NCBI GenBank assembly: GCA_019633425.1
Contig: WSUB01000152.1
Location: 33,319 to 97,318, forward strand
Reading direction: 5' to 3'
DNA from: Tulasnella sp. 424
Taxonomy: Eukaryota; Basidiomycota; Agaricomycetes; Cantharellales; Tulasnellaceae
DNA length: 64,000 nucleotides
The notes below the pieces were generated by a model, which was not told the origin of the DNA, made no database searches, and saw only the letters and a program-made list of their open reading frames with translations. Both the position numbers and the translations under genes were made by a program. Positions within the stretch are counted from its first letter, which is position 1. Every line of letters starts with the position of its first letter. Below are positions 33,058 through 44,088 of this stretch, piece after piece.

Positions 33058-33522
33058 TTGAGCGGTGAAGACGAAATCGAGATGTGGACTGGGAAACGGA
33101 GACCGGAGAACGGAGATTCTAGACCGACACACCCCCAAAATCCATGTGGCTTCTTTTTTCCCAGCACCCTTTCTCAGCGTCTCGGATCTTTTCTCGCGCC
33201 GCCGGAGATCACGGCGGTGCTAACTTTTGGCAATCGCAATGACGTCCCAAACGACGACGGTCCAGGTCAGGGCAAATCACAATTTTTTTTTACAATGCAC
33301 ACGAGATACAATTACAACGTATTCAATCACACAAAGGTTCAAGTAACAAAATGAGATAACTTTGGATCCATTTGCCCTAGCGATAGAGCGGCAAAAATCG
33401 AATCCAGAGGGCAGTCAGCATTTGCTGGTGGACAGTGCAAAAGTAAAATGAAGACTCCGCTGGCATGCATACTTACCATGTGTTTGTACGCAGTAGCGCT
33501 GGTACTCGCACTAGCAGATTCA
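33058..33522. other. spacer between methyltransferase and His-rich peptide genes
   Basis: This holds the methyltransferase promoter on the left. At 33339-33522 a minus frame (SESASASTSATAYKH followed by GTAAGT) could be an alternative 3' exon of the His-rich gene, but it is not needed. Confidence 0.4.
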
Positions 33523-33804
33523 CTAAGTCGGACTAGGGCCGACCGACTCGGTCGACCTGGACGAGGAAGTATGATGATCGTGATGATCATGGTGGTGGTC
33601 CACGGGGTGCGGACGATTTCCGCCTCGGTTGAATGGGTCAGGAGATCCGCTAGGAGCTGGAGATGCAAATGAAGTCGAGAACGTCCAGGAATGTGTTGCG
33701 GTGTGAGATGGGTCAGAGGGAGGCTGATGGTGGTGGTCGTTGAACGTGGGTGCTGCGGTAGCGAAGGTGATGAACAGTGAGATGAGGAGGCGAGAGACGA
33801 TCAT
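33523..33804 (-). CDS. small secreted His/Ser/Pro-rich protein
   Basis: A single-exon frame of 93 aa starting MIVSRLLISLFITFATAAP, a clear signal peptide with an AAP cleavage context. The mature part has His clusters (DHHHQPP and DHHHDHHDHH) and Ser/Pro-rich text including SFASPAPSGSPDPF. The PAPSGSP motif and the signal-peptide ending recall the five secreted proteins of the array at 37.9-46.4 kb, so it may be a distant relative. His clusters suggest metal binding; this is inference. The function is not known. Confidence 0.65.
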   Translation of the reverse strand: MIVSRLLISLFITFATAAPTFNDHHHQPPSDPSHTATHSWTFSTSFASPAPSGSPDPFNRGGNRPHPVDHHHDHHDHHTSSSRSTESVGPSPT

Positions 33805-34020
33805 TTTGGACGATTGCTTTTGGAGCGGTCGACTATGTATGTTCTCAAGGTGGAGAGGATGTAAGTGGGATTGACTATTGGACGTTGGATGCTGACACTT
33901 GGCACCCTCATCTGCGACGTCTTTTATACCCACATGGACTCGGACTCAGCACCATCCTGATCCATTTCAGAGCAAATAACCACGTCATAGGTTGCCAAAT
34001 GCGGCAGACCTCTCGCCCAG

Positions 34021-34215
34021 CTAGCCATCGGAACAAAAAGCCGCGCCACTCTGGGTTAACCTGACGAAGACGATGACCACGGCAAGCCCAAAAATAAGAG
34101 CAGCAAAGCAGTAGTAAGGAAGTCGCTTACTTTCGGAATTGGCCAGCGCAACTCCAGTTCCGCCAGCCCAAGCTTGGGTGCCGCCAAAGCCGACAACTTC
34201 ACCTCCGCCGTCCAT
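34021..34215 (-). CDS. possible small one-pass membrane protein
   Basis: A 64-aa frame with one strong hydrophobic segment (YYCFAALIFGLAVVIVFV) preceded by a Gly-rich N-terminus. An overlapping frame upstream (MADNNGSQPTSKSPQIRW, from about 34322) may be its 5' exon, but no convincing splice pair joins them. Low confidence. Confidence 0.3.
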   Translation of the reverse strand: MDGGGEVVGFGGTQAWAGGTGVALANSESKRLPYYCFAALIFGLAVVIVFVRLTQSGAAFCSDG

Positions 34216-35955
34216 CTCATCACACTATCGTCATCGAGAAATTTAAAAGGAATTGGAGAGCTAAATTTGGACCAGCGTATTTGTGGACTCTTGGAGGTTG
34301 GCTGGGATCCGTTATTGTCAGCCATCCGACGGGCGGATGCAGGAGTTGGAGCCGGCGGCCATGCCGACGGCTTCGGTAACACGCATATCCCGAGAAACGA
34401 TGTTTTACGCAGTAGTCTGTAATCACTAATATCGATACCGGTCTGTGTGAGGAGGCTCTACGCTCGCCCGGGTATCGGTGCCTGAGGACGAAGTGATCCG
34501 ACGGAGCAAAGAACGGCAACGGCACACGGGATTGCGAAGGGGGGAATCAAATTCTATGAGTCGATTGAGGTGTGACGAACCCGACCGCGTTTCCGGAGGG
34601 CGTTAAGAGGCGAGCGAAAGCGAGAACGACGAGAATCTTAGCGGTATGCGGGAACTGGCAAAAGGAGGGAGTACAGACAGCGGCTTTCCATAGGCTTCAA
34701 AACTCTGAGCAGAAAAGATGTAATTCGGAAGCATGATTACCTGATTGTAACCCGCGAGAAACCACTTTCATTCATCTAGGTAATTGCATGCTCCCACAGC
34801 ACTGAGCAGTTAGTGTTCCACCGCAGCAGAGAAGACGGTCTTTCGGAAATAGACCATCAATGCTATTAGAGGATCCCTCTTGGCTGGGAGGCGATAATCC
34901 ACAGCTCTGACAGCGTGACAAGTAACAGTCTTTCTTCGGAGCGAGCTCGGTATCTGGCTAAGAATGGTGTCAAGGTCGGTAGCGCTTGCGATTCGAGGGC
35001 GTGCGCGAAAGTGGAGTGGGAAGGACGCGTACATCGCGGCGACTGCGGAGAAGAGCTTCGGATCCGACGGTAGATGTGAAGCTAAGAAGGCTAAACGTCA
35101 ATCAACTCAGTGGTGACGGCGCGAACGACGTATATCAGTCGGAGAATCCCAATACTTACTCTGAAATTAACCATTGTTTGGGTCCGGGCCGAGTTTATCT
35201 ATCGTGCTTACTAGCGAAGGACCTCGATCATCAACTGAAATTCTCAGTCTCAAGGGTGCTTGTGGTCCGTTTAGAACGTGAGCCCCACCGATTTGCCTTT
35301 CTTTAAGCGCACGGGAAGCTTAAAATCGCCCTTCAGTGCCACTGTAGCCAATATTGCGGAGACTAGCAGAGCACTGGAAATACATCGATCCTGGCGTGAT
35401 ATTCCGACTTTCCCAGGGAGTACGGTAGGTATTGAATGTGCGAAAGTGCTGGCTATGTCTCCGTCCCCGATTTACATGGGAGCTCCGCCAAAAGTGACCA
35501 TTCGGGCTAGGCCCAGTATTGCGCAGTCGTGACACGCAGGAAAGTGAGATACAAAAATCTTAAAGAGCATTACAGCAGACCCTTGTGATACATGCGTCAA
35601 GATCTGGAAGAAAGTAAACGAAGAAAGGAACCGAAGAGGAAGAGGGAGTACGAACGAAACATATGACAGAGAGGGAGAGAGGAAGAGAAATCATAGAGGG
35701 ATGAAAGACTTTTGACAGCAATAAATAAGAAACAATTCGAGATACATAGAAAGAGGAAAGCATAGAGAAGAGAGGGCATAGATGGCATAGGGGGCATAGA
35801 AAACTCATTCGTCGTCATCCTCGCTCGTCACCATCCGCTTCAAAACAAAGAAGCGTCAAGGTTCCATACTAATGCGCCCGCGTCTAAGATAATGGCTTGC
35901 CTTGACGCACTGAACTGGTAGACCAGAGACCCAAGACTTCCCGATAAGGTGGACC
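34216..35955. other. spacer without a confident gene
   Basis: Short frames exist on both strands without start context, splice sites or motifs. Between 35560 and 35820 the minus strand is strongly pyrimidine-rich (CT-rich), as in long 3' UTRs. Nothing else is recognised. Confidence 0.4.
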
Positions 35956-36987
35956 TCATCCCCTTCTTGATACCTTGATTCGACGGGCATTCGACAAGCA
36001 GTCGAACCAATCAAGGTCTGGAAGGCAGATTCGCTCGTCGGTCAAGCTGGGGACGTCGTCCGTCACGGGAAGCTGGAAGCTGGCGTTCGGGTCTTCGAAG
36101 TCGTAGATCGGGTCCTCGTCGAGCAAGCTAGGCTGAGTGTCCGGGTTCCAGTGTTCACCGTTGCCTCGCCAGCCTTGGACCTTAGGCTGCGTGAGTTCTG
36201 AGACAGTTGGAGCGGTCCAGTCGAAGTCGAAGTCTTGGTCGGCAGGGATGTCGAGCTCCTCGTCTAGTAGACTCGGATATTGATGGACCTCCAACTGGTC
36301 CTGAAACTCGATCTTGGTCAGTAACTTGGCGCGAGTCGAGGGCGCACCTTGCAAATCTGCCCAACGAACGGTCTTGATGCTCCCGATATCGACGGCTGGC
36401 CATTCGAAGCTGTCGTCAGCTGGAAGGTCGAGGTGCTCGTCGAGAATGCTTGGGTAGAAATCGAGATCCGCCCAGGTATAGGTGCCGTCCGTGTCGAGCT
36501 GTTCGTCAAAAAGACTTGGGAAATCGCGGAGATTGCACTTGATGATTTCGTCGTCGTCCTCAAAGTCGAAGCTCGCGTCGCATGGTATATCGAGAACTTC
36601 GTCCAAAAGGCTTGAGTAGAAATCCAAGTCGACATCTTGATCGTCGGGGATGTCAAGCCGTTCGTCGAGCAGACTAGGGAAGTAATAGGCGTGCCACTTT
36701 GACTCCAAATCGTAGCCTTGTGGTTCGATCTCTTCCTCGTACACGGTGTCTCCATCATCGGAGCCTCCAAAAGCAGTTTCTTCGTCAGTGACGCACAATT
36801 CGGATTCAGACTGACCCGATGTTCGACTCCAGTTGCTCTCGTGGCCAAAGACATTCCCAAAGGCGGGGGAACTCTCCATAGGAGTCATCAAGAGTTTGTA
36901 GTGGTCGGTCCCGGAAACTGCGTCTCTGAAAACTGAAGGGCGAAGGTCGACGATCGAAACCTCTGATACTGAAACTGAGCTAGACAT
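35956..36987 (-). CDS. acidic protein with seven PSLLDE-type repeats
   Basis: A single-exon frame of 343 aa from MSSSVSVSEV. Seven copies of a short acidic motif, consensus PSLLDExLDIPxDxDFDF, begin at residues 104, 125, 157, 179, 238, 286 and 313. Copies 1 to 5 keep LDExLDxP; copies 6 and 7 are shorter (QPSLLDEDP, VPSLTDERI). Motif spacing is irregular (21-59 residues), so these are linear motifs in a disordered chain rather than a folded solenoid. The first 100 residues are Ser/Glu-rich. Net charge is strongly negative. No signal peptide, helix pair or known domain was recognised. Regular acidic-hydrophobic motifs of this type often dock onto a partner protein several times; that role is inference. 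Intron-free, unlike most genes here. Confidence 0.75.
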   Translation of the reverse strand: MSSSVSVSEVSIVDLRPSVFRDAVSGTDHYKLLMTPMESSPAFGNVFGHESNWSRTSGQSESELCVTDEETAFGGSDDGDTVYEEEIEPQGYDLESKWHAYYFPSLLDERLDIPDDQDVDLDFYSSLLDEVLDIPCDASFDFEDDDEIIKCNLRDFPSLFDEQLDTDGTYTWADLDFYPSILDEHLDLPADDSFEWPAVDIGSIKTVRWADLQGAPSTRAKLLTKIEFQDQLEVHQYPSLLDEELDIPADQDFDFDWTAPTVSELTQPKVQGWRGNGEHWNPDTQPSLLDEDPIYDFEDPNASFQLPVTDDVPSLTDERICLPDLDWFDCLSNARRIKVSRRG

Positions 36988-37965
36988 TCGCGTGGATCCT
37001 AGAGCAAATATGGTGGTTACGGAGTAGTGAAGAGGGCGGGTAGGGGCTGGGCGTGGTAGCTTCAAGCAGATCTCGTAGCAGGAGGAGATAGGGACGAGGA
37101 CGAGATAGCTCGACCGTACTTATACGATTCCCGAACCTCTCTAGGGGTAAGAAGCGGAAGCATATACCATCAGATACAGCAGTAAAAGCTTCACGAGTAC
37201 GCAGCCGGCGAACGTTGCATTGCAAACCAGACCGTGGAGTAATAGAGATGACTCTAGATAACCTTCCTGTACGGCAACCGCGGAGAGAAGCGGCCTGTAT
37301 TCGTATTCATATCAGAGATGAGGTTGAGTATTGATAAAGACTGGTTGCAGAGCTGCTTGAAGTGTGGTGGAGTTGCAGAAGGGAGAGGTGTCGAGCACCG
37401 ACATGTCGAGTCCTGTGTCGAGTATTTCCTGAGGCTGCAATCATTTTGCTTCACCGAAAATCGCAGATATGACTTCAAATATCCCAGATTTAAGTGGAGA
37501 AAGTCAAATTGGGAGTTGGGAGCGGAAGTCCATAACGTTGTCGATTAGAACGGTGACTGAACTTGGGAACAATTCACGGAGACCTCATCGTGCGAGGTTG
37601 TTTCTATGAGTGCCTGGTTCTCAGCTGCGTATGGCCCATCGGCCAACAACCGCTCTGGCGTGTAGTCATACTCGCAGATAGGCTGAAAAGGAATCGATCA
37701 AATGAACGGCTGGACATTCTACCACAGATAGAACGGAAGGCACAGAGTAGGAACAACGATAGTCCATGGAAGAGGGATCCATTAAAAACCCAGTGGGAAA
37801 AGGTACCACTCCACCCATGCGTGATTGAAACCAAGAAGAAGGAAATAGAACGTCTCGGTCTTTGAGATCCTGCTGCACCTGATGAACCGACGAGTTTTGT
37901 TAGGCTCCCGCTCAGACACTCGCACATCTCACGGGGATACCTAAATACTAACCTGTTAGAGACGC
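36988..37965. other. promoter of repeat protein and start of secreted-protein array
   Basis: No gene is supported. The region from about 37765 on belongs to the array unit and carries the shared 3' element (37775-37815). Confidence 0.4.
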
Positions 37966-38316
37966 TTAGGCAGAGGTAGGTACTGCACTCAAGCTAGGGG
38001 GAGCTCCCGAGGGAGGAGCTCCAGAAGGATGAGCACCAAAAGGAGGGGAACCAGAGGGACGAGCGGGAGGGGTTCCGGAAGGAGCAGGGAAGGAGAAGGT
38101 GCCGGAGGGATGACGGAAAGAAAATGAGCCTGACGGGGCGGGACCTCCAAAGTGATGATGGGGAGGGAGGGAGTTGGGTGCACCAGACGCGGCGGGAGGA
38201 GCTGGGAATCCGGATCCGGCGGGCAAGCTGGGGGCTGGCAGTGAGCCAGAGAATGAGACCGGAGCTGCGAAGGCAGCGGAGATAACTGCGAAGATGGTGA
38301 CGAGAGAAATCTGCAT
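37966..38316 (-). CDS. Pro/Ser-rich small secreted protein A1
   Basis: A single-exon gene of 116 aa. The signal peptide MQISLVTIFAVISAAFAAP has an AxA-type cleavage site. The mature chain is Pro, Ser, Gly and Ala-rich with repeated PSG(S/T) and APSG units (PAPSGSFSF, PAPSGTPP, AHPSGAPPSG). No Cys residues. Such low-complexity secreted proteins are common in mushrooms and may be wall- or matrix-associated; function unknown. Its twin is at 42114-42464. A TATAAAG box lies about 120 nt upstream and the shared 3' element 185 nt beyond the stop, where a GTTAGT donor also suggests a spliced 3' UTR. Confidence 0.75.
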   Translation of the reverse strand: MQISLVTIFAVISAAFAAPVSFSGSLPAPSLPAGSGFPAPPAASGAPNSLPPHHHFGGPAPSGSFSFRHPSGTFSFPAPSGTPPARPSGSPPFGAHPSGAPPSGAPPSLSAVPTSA

Positions 38317-38431
38317 GACTAAAAGAGTGGTGGAGTGAAATGAATGGGTTTGCTTTGTTCGACGAAGATCAAATCGAAAGGGGATGAGGAGTTGTTGTTG
38401 TTGTTGGAGAACAAGCCTTGAACTGGGCCCT

Positions 38432-38438
38432 CTTTATA
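38432..38438 (-). promoter_or_regulatory. TATA box of secreted protein A1
   Basis: TATAAAG on the minus strand, in GCCCTATAAAGAGGGC, about 120 nt upstream of the ATG at 38316. Matched in copy A2. Confidence 0.6.
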
Positions 38439-39674
38439 GGGCTTTTGAAGTTCTTTCATTAACTGGTTTCCAAATATAGTTTCCCCCGAAAGCGAATGCG
38501 CAGTACTGGGGAGAAACTTCAGCCGCCTGTACCTTCCGCAGTTCGTGCTGTCACTCCACATCAGGGACGATGGTGTTCCTTAAAAGGTAGAAATGGAGTG
38601 TTCATACATACTGCTTCATATGATCTGACGTTTGAATATTTATACTGTTCAAGGAGAGGTACTCGGGTGCTGGAGGGGCCTTCTTGTCCTACACTGACAA
38701 CCACGATTCGGACAGGCAGTCCCATGAAGCTCTCCGTTTCGATAAAATGTAAAGTAAGCGCCAGCATCATACCTTCCTCCTTTCCATTGGATCTCATGCA
38801 GGTAATGGCAACGAAAAGCTTCGACAGTTGACATCTGGATCCTGTTCCCTGGCTTTGTGCGTGCACCGACTTCCGCAGTTAACCAAATCAAGACGTAAAA
38901 CCGGTGCACCTGCCTTTGAAAGACCTGTCTCGAGAACATGGGGTATTAAGCGCAAACGCTCGAGTGCGAATTCCAGCTGTCGGGCCCAAGCCCGCATTCG
39001 AACGCACATGGTTAACTTGGAATCTGATGGCAGCCTAGCTCAGCAAAAGAACCAGAGATTACGACGAATAAAAGGAGTCCGTGGGACGAGAGAACTTAGG
39101 GTACACCCGTTACCGAACCGGACGTGGCTAACGACTGCGGAAGCAGAGCCCGCGATGTGGGAATGTCTAAATATGGCGACAGACTCCGACTAGGAACCAG
39201 GGCGATTCGGTGAATGTATTTCGAATATTCGTTCTTGAAATATTCGACCGTAGTACTCAGACGTGTATACTCAGTTGGACATGACGTTGAAGGACAATTA
39301 GGACAGGGGGATCCACTCCGCTATGGAGTACTTCGGAAGTAGCTTGAATTTCACAACCGACGCAAGTTACGCCACACAGCCCGATGCACAAGGGAAATTG
39401 GCAACAATGAATGGGACCTCTGAGGATGAATTCTTTTGTTATAAGAGAACACAGCACAGGGTAGAAGAACCGAGACACAGAGGAGGGATCCATTAAAAAC
39501 CCATTGGGAAAAGGTGCCACTCCGCCCGTGAATAACTTAGCTCCAGACAGAAAACGAGATCCGGTTTTCGCATTCTAGGACTTGTTAGCAGGGATCTGGA
39601 TAAAACGTTAACATCAACTTTCAATTTTTTGCTTCTGCTACTCTAAAAGTGATCCCACTAACCCAAAAGGATGC
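38439..39674. other. array spacer between A1 and B1
   Basis: Duplicated at about 42584-43800 with similar divergence on both strands and no frame conserved throughout. It includes the shared 3' element of B1 at about 39486-39520. Confidence 0.4.
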
Positions 39675-39950
39675 TCAAGCCGAGTGAGTGGGAAGTCCGC
39701 TTGGAGCGCTGTGAGAGGCTGGCGTTCCGGATGGAGCGGAGAAAGAGAAGGTCGGCTCTCCAGACGGAGCCGGATGAGAGCCGGATGGAAGAGGAGGAAG
39801 CGAATGGGGAACGCTCGATGGAGGGGGAGGAGGGGGAGGGAGAGAAGACCCAGCGGGGAGGCTTGGGGCGGGCAGAGAGCCCGAGAACGAGGCTGGCGCT
39901 GCAAGAGTAGCAGCAACGAATGCAAAGACAGTGAGGATAGTGAGCTGCAT
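39675..39950 (-). CDS. Pro/Ser-rich small secreted protein B1
   Basis: A single-exon gene of 91 aa, paralogue of A1. The signal peptide is MQLTILTVFAFVAATLAAP. Then follow SFSGSLPAPSLPAGSS (a block shared with the A genes), a run of Pro, and PSG-type units (PAPSGEPTFSFSAPSG). No Cys. A TATA box is about 90 nt upstream. The twin at 43801-44088 is four residues longer. Confidence 0.75.
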   Translation of the reverse strand: MQLTILTVFAFVAATLAAPASFSGSLPAPSLPAGSSLPPPPPPPSSVPHSLPPLPSGSHPAPSGEPTFSFSAPSGTPASHSAPSGLPTHSA

Positions 39951-40040
39951 GATGATGGAAGGATTTAAAAGATTTGGTTTGAGCAGTCAGAGGTATTGGT
40001 TGATTGCTTGATGAGGTCTTTCATCGCTGAACTTGACTCC

Positions 40041-40047
40041 CTTTATA
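40041..40047 (-). promoter_or_regulatory. TATA box of secreted protein B1
   Basis: TATAAAG on the minus strand, about 95 nt upstream of the ATG at 39950, matched in copy B2. Confidence 0.55.
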
Positions 40048-41881
40048 CAGTGCGACTGACCGGTTACGCTGAGTCATGTCGTATTGATTCTTAGTCTAAA
40101 ATTGGTGCGCAGCATCGAACTGTCGATGAGCTCCGAGTTTATCGCATGGTGGAAGAACAAGGTCTTCGTGTAATGACATAAGTGAAATATTAGTGGCGTA
40201 CACGAAGATCAGATGCGAAGTCGTTTCCATTCCTACTTGGAGAACCTAAAAGTTGAGAATATCAGACGTAATCTACCGATAGAGCCCAAGGCTGCTCGAA
40301 GACCACTCCAATTGGATCCGGGCTGTTCAAGAGCAACATCTCCCCAAGCTTGAACAATCGATGTAGACCCTGTAGTTCCGGCTATGCTTGAGGTCAGGCA
40401 AGGTCTCTCTAATGGCTGTTCCTCAGTGCTAGTGCTACACAATACCTATATAAATAAGCAAATGGGACTGGTGTCCTTGACTGTCCGGTCTCACTCTGCA
40501 GTGCTGAAACCGGTGATGGTATTCGTTGTCAGCGAGAACTTCCGACTACAGAATAGTTCTCGACTTCTACATCTACCATGTATTCATCTTCCAATCCCAA
40601 TATGCGGTCCGCAGCAGGGAACTTGGAGAGATGACCGACAGGAATACGTCGCGAAAATAGGATCGTGACGCCTAGACAAATTTAGATGGGCTTCGAGTTT
40701 TCCGCGTCGATCATCGGGGGAAGTCTGATTCCCATCCCGCCGGATAGAACTCGGTGTTTTGACATAAGGAGCGACATCTCTCGAACCGGGCCGCACGACG
40801 GAAGCAGAACGGGCAACCGGAGGCGTCGCGTGAGAAACGAGAATCGTCGACAGCGACTGCGGAGAATACTCCAGCTACAGAATGGATGGGAGTCCACGAC
40901 CGTTAAATGTAACAAAGGTTTGTTGATGAAGCTTAGAGATTCCTGATCGAGGACGTGTGCTCTGGTGCTCTGCGGTCGAAAATCCGGCATTACCGACTCT
41001 TGACCCCAGAGTATCAGAAATGGCAATGGGATTCGGAGCTCGTGTCGCGTTCAATAGGCATGAAGCTTAGGTGAGCGCTTACTTCTCTTACAAGCTCTGA
41101 AATAAGATTGAGCACCGTCGCGTGTCGTGATATCCATGGCAACTGAGCAACAGGCCCTTCGAACCGCCCTCCCTGGCTCAAGGTGAATTCGAAGATGCAT
41201 TGCCCACAACTTCTAAAAAGGGTTATCTGCACAGCCTGGAGTGGGAAATTGCGGCTGAATAGGGGCATTTTACGCCGAAGGCCGAGTCCGAGGATTTTGG
41301 GGATGCATGCCAGTGGGATCGGCGGAGGGCTCGCTACCACATCAGGACGCAAGCTTCCCAATAGAGAAATTGATAGACAGTATTTGGAAGGATTCATGGG
41401 AAAATATTAAGCGCCACAAAACCTAATGCTTGACCAATATCGGCTCTAGAGGTCAGGGTTTGAGAAAACCGACTTGGTCTCAAGTTCCATGAACTCCCAG
41501 ACCGCCGAACAAGAAGGCGCGCATCCACCAAGAACATCTGTACAATATCGGAAAATTAATAATCTATCGGGAGTTTTTAAGCCTTAACGAGCAACTAGGC
41601 CTCGATGGCGCAATTCGGGAAGACCGGATTGGGTGCACAATTCAACAAATGTTCGCACGATTCTTCATCGCGACGAGCCCAGCGCAAAAGATAATCCTAT
41701 TTGGCATGAAGACATAGAAAAGATGGAGCAGAAAAGACACGAGGAGGAATTCATTAAAGAACCCAGTGGGAAAAGGTACCACTCCACCCATGCGTGATTG
41801 AAACCAAGAAGAAGGAAATAGAACGTCTCGGTCTTTGAGATCCTGCTGCACCTGATGAACCGACGAGTTTTGTTAGGCTCC

Positions 41882-41981
41882 NNNNNNNNNNNNNNNNNNN
41901 NNNNNNNNNNNNNNNNNNNNNNNNNNNNNNNNNNNNNNNNNNNNNNNNNNNNNNNNNNNNNNNNNNNNNNNNNNNNNNNNN
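41882..41981. other. assembly gap (100 N)
   Basis: Exactly 100 N. The 77 bases before it (41805-41881) and the 77 bases after it (41982-42058) are identical, so the two contig ends overlap and the gap is probably artificial. Confidence 0.95.
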
Positions 41982-42113
41982 CAAGAAGAAGGAAATAGAA
42001 CGTCTCGGTCTTTGAGATCCTGCTGCACCTGATGAACCGACGAGTTTTGTTAGGCTCCAGCTCAGACACTCGCACACATCACGGGTATCTAAATACTAAC
42101 CTGTAAGAGACGC

Positions 42114-42464
42114 TTAGGCAGAGGTAGGTACTGCGCTTAAGCTAGGGGGAGCTCCCGAGGGAGGAGCTCCAGAAGGATGAGCACCAAAAGGAGGGGAACC
42201 AGAGGGACGAGCGGAAGGGGTTCCGGAAGGAGCAGGGAAGGAGATGGTGCCGGAGGGAGGAGGGAAAGAAAATGAGCCTGAGGGGACGGGACCTCCAAAG
42301 GGAGGAGGGGGAGGGAGGGATTTGGGTGCACCAGACGCGGCGGGAGGAGCTGGGAATCCGGATCCGGCGGGCAAGTTGGGGGCTGGCAGTGAGCCAGAGA
42401 ATGAGACCGGAGCTGCGAAGGCAGCGGAGATAATTGCGAAGATGGTGACGAGAGAAATCCGCAT
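42114..42464 (-). CDS. Pro/Ser-rich small secreted protein A2
   Basis: A 116-aa twin of A1. The signal peptide is MRISLVTIFAIISAAFAAP. The mature part differs mainly where A1 has NSLPPHHHFGG (here KSLPPPPPFGG) and RHPSG (here PPPSG), so A1 carries a small His cluster that A2 lacks. The final 45 residues are almost the same. TATA box at 42577-42583. Confidence 0.75.
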   Translation of the reverse strand: MRISLVTIFAIISAAFAAPVSFSGSLPAPNLPAGSGFPAPPAASGAPKSLPPPPPFGGPVPSGSFSFPPPSGTISFPAPSGTPSARPSGSPPFGAHPSGAPPSGAPPSLSAVPTSA

Positions 42465-42576
42465 GATTAAAAGAGTGGTGGAGTGAAATGAATGGGTTTG
42501 CTTTTTTCGACGAAATCAAATCGAAAAGGTGATGAGGAGTTGTGGTTTTTGGAGAACGAGCCTTGAGCTAGGCCCT

Positions 42577-42583
42577 CTTTATA
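42577..42583 (-). promoter_or_regulatory. TATA box of secreted protein A2
   Basis: TATAAAG on the minus strand about 115 nt upstream of the ATG at 42464. Confidence 0.6.
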
Positions 42584-43800
42584 GGGCTTTTGAACTTCTC
42601 CCATAAACTCGTTTCCACATATAGTTTCTCCCAAAAAGCGAATGCGCAGTATTGGGGATATACTTCAGCCGCTTGTACCTACCGCAGTTCGTGCTGTCAC
42701 TCCACTTCAGGGACGATAGTGTTCCCTTAAAAGGTAGAAATGGAGTGTCCATACATATTGCTACATATGATCTAACGCTTGAATATTTATAATGTTTAAG
42801 GAGAGGTACTCAGGTGCTGGAGGGGCCTTCTTGCCCTACATTGACAACCATGATCCGGACAAACAGCCCCATGAAGCTCTCCGTCGCGATAGAATGTACG
42901 ATAAGCGCCAACATCATACCTTCTTCCCCCCCGTGATATCTTATGCTGGTAATGGCAACGAAAGGCTTCGACGGTTGACATCTGGATCCTGTTCCCTGGC
43001 TTTGTGCGTGCATCGACTTCCGCAGTTAATCAAATCAAGACGGCAGCCGGTGCACGTGCCTTTGGAAAGCCTATCTCAAGAACGTGGGGAATTAAGCGTA
43101 AACGCTCGAGTACGTGTTCCAGCTGTCGGGCCCAAGTCCGCATTCGAACGCACATGGCTAACTTGGAACCTGATGGCAGATGCCCAGTTCAACAATAATA
43201 GCAGAGATTACGAGGAATAAAAGGAGTCCGTGGGCCGTGGGGACTTAGGGTACACCCGGTACCGAACCGGACATGGCTAACGGCTGCGGAGCCAAAGGCC
43301 GCGATGTGGGAATGTCTAAATATGGCGACAGACTCCGGCTAGGAACTAGGGCGATTGGGTGAATATTCGTTCTTGAAATATTCGCGCGTGATACTCATAC
43401 GTAGATACTCAGTTGGACATGACGTTGAAGGACACTTAGGACAGGCGGATCCACTCCGGGATCGGAAGTGGCTTGAATTTCACGACCGACGCCAGTTACA
43501 CCACATACCCCCGATGCACAGGGAAAGTTGGAATCAATGGGACCTTTGAGGGTGAATTCTTTGATTACAAGAGAACCCAGCACAGGGTAGAAGAAACGAG
43601 ACACAGGAGAGGGATCCATTAAAAACCCATTGGGAAAAGGTGCCACTCCGCCCCGTGAATAACTTAGCTCCAGACAGAAAACGAGATCGGGTTTTCGCAT
43701 TCTAGGACTTGTTAGCAGGTATCTGGATAAAACGTTAACATCAGCTTTCTATTTTCTGCTTCTGCTACTCTAAAAGTGATCCACTAACCAAGAAGGATAC
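42584..43800. other. array spacer between A2 and B2
   Basis: Counterpart of 38439-39674. The shared 3' element of B2 is at about 43612-43650. No gene is supported. Confidence 0.4.
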
Positions 43801-44088
43801 TCAAGCCGAGTGAGTGGGAAGTCCGCTGGGAGCGCTGTGAGAGGCTGGAGCTGGAGGCGTTCCGGATGGAGCGGAGAAAGAGAAGGTCGGCTCTCCAGAC
43901 GGAGCCGGATGAGAGCCGGATGGAAGAGGGGGAAGCCCGTGGGGAACGCTCGATGGAGGGGGAGGAGGAGGAGGAGGGAGAGAAGAGCCAGCGGGGAGAC
44001 TTGGGGCGGGAAGAGAGCCCGAGAACGAGGCCGGCGCCGCAAGAGTAGCAGCAACGAATGCGAATACGGTGAGGAAAGCGAGCTGCAT
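43801..44088 (-). CDS. Pro/Ser-rich small secreted protein B2
   Basis: A 95-aa twin of B1 with signal peptide MQLAFLTVFAFVAATLAAP. It has one more Pro in the Pro run and an extra PPA insert near the C-terminus (SGTPPAPASHS against SGTPASHS). Length variation in the repeats is in multiples of three, which preserves the frame. Confidence 0.75.
   Translation of the reverse strand: MQLAFLTVFAFVAATLAAPASFSGSLPAPSLPAGSSLPPPPPPPPSSVPHGLPPLPSGSHPAPSGEPTFSFSAPSGTPPAPASHSAPSGLPTHSA

Larger units (their letters stand above)
39951..42113. other. array spacer, interrupted by assembly gap
   Basis: Matches 44089-46060 in part. Short stretches keep the same frame in both copies on the minus strand (for example SPDPIGVVF near 40310 and 44450, and LPWIxRHxTVLxLISEL near 41130 and 45270), so parts may derive from an old gene. 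No complete gene could be built. The N gap lies at 41882-41981. Confidence 0.4.

Noticed and set aside
34810..35034. Minus-strand frame of 74 codons
   Set aside because: No start context, no motif, and a competing plus-strand frame of similar length.
41665..42077. Open frames running through the N gap
   Set aside because: They exist only because N translates to X; the repeat on both sides reads the same in each and is a 3' flank of gene A2.
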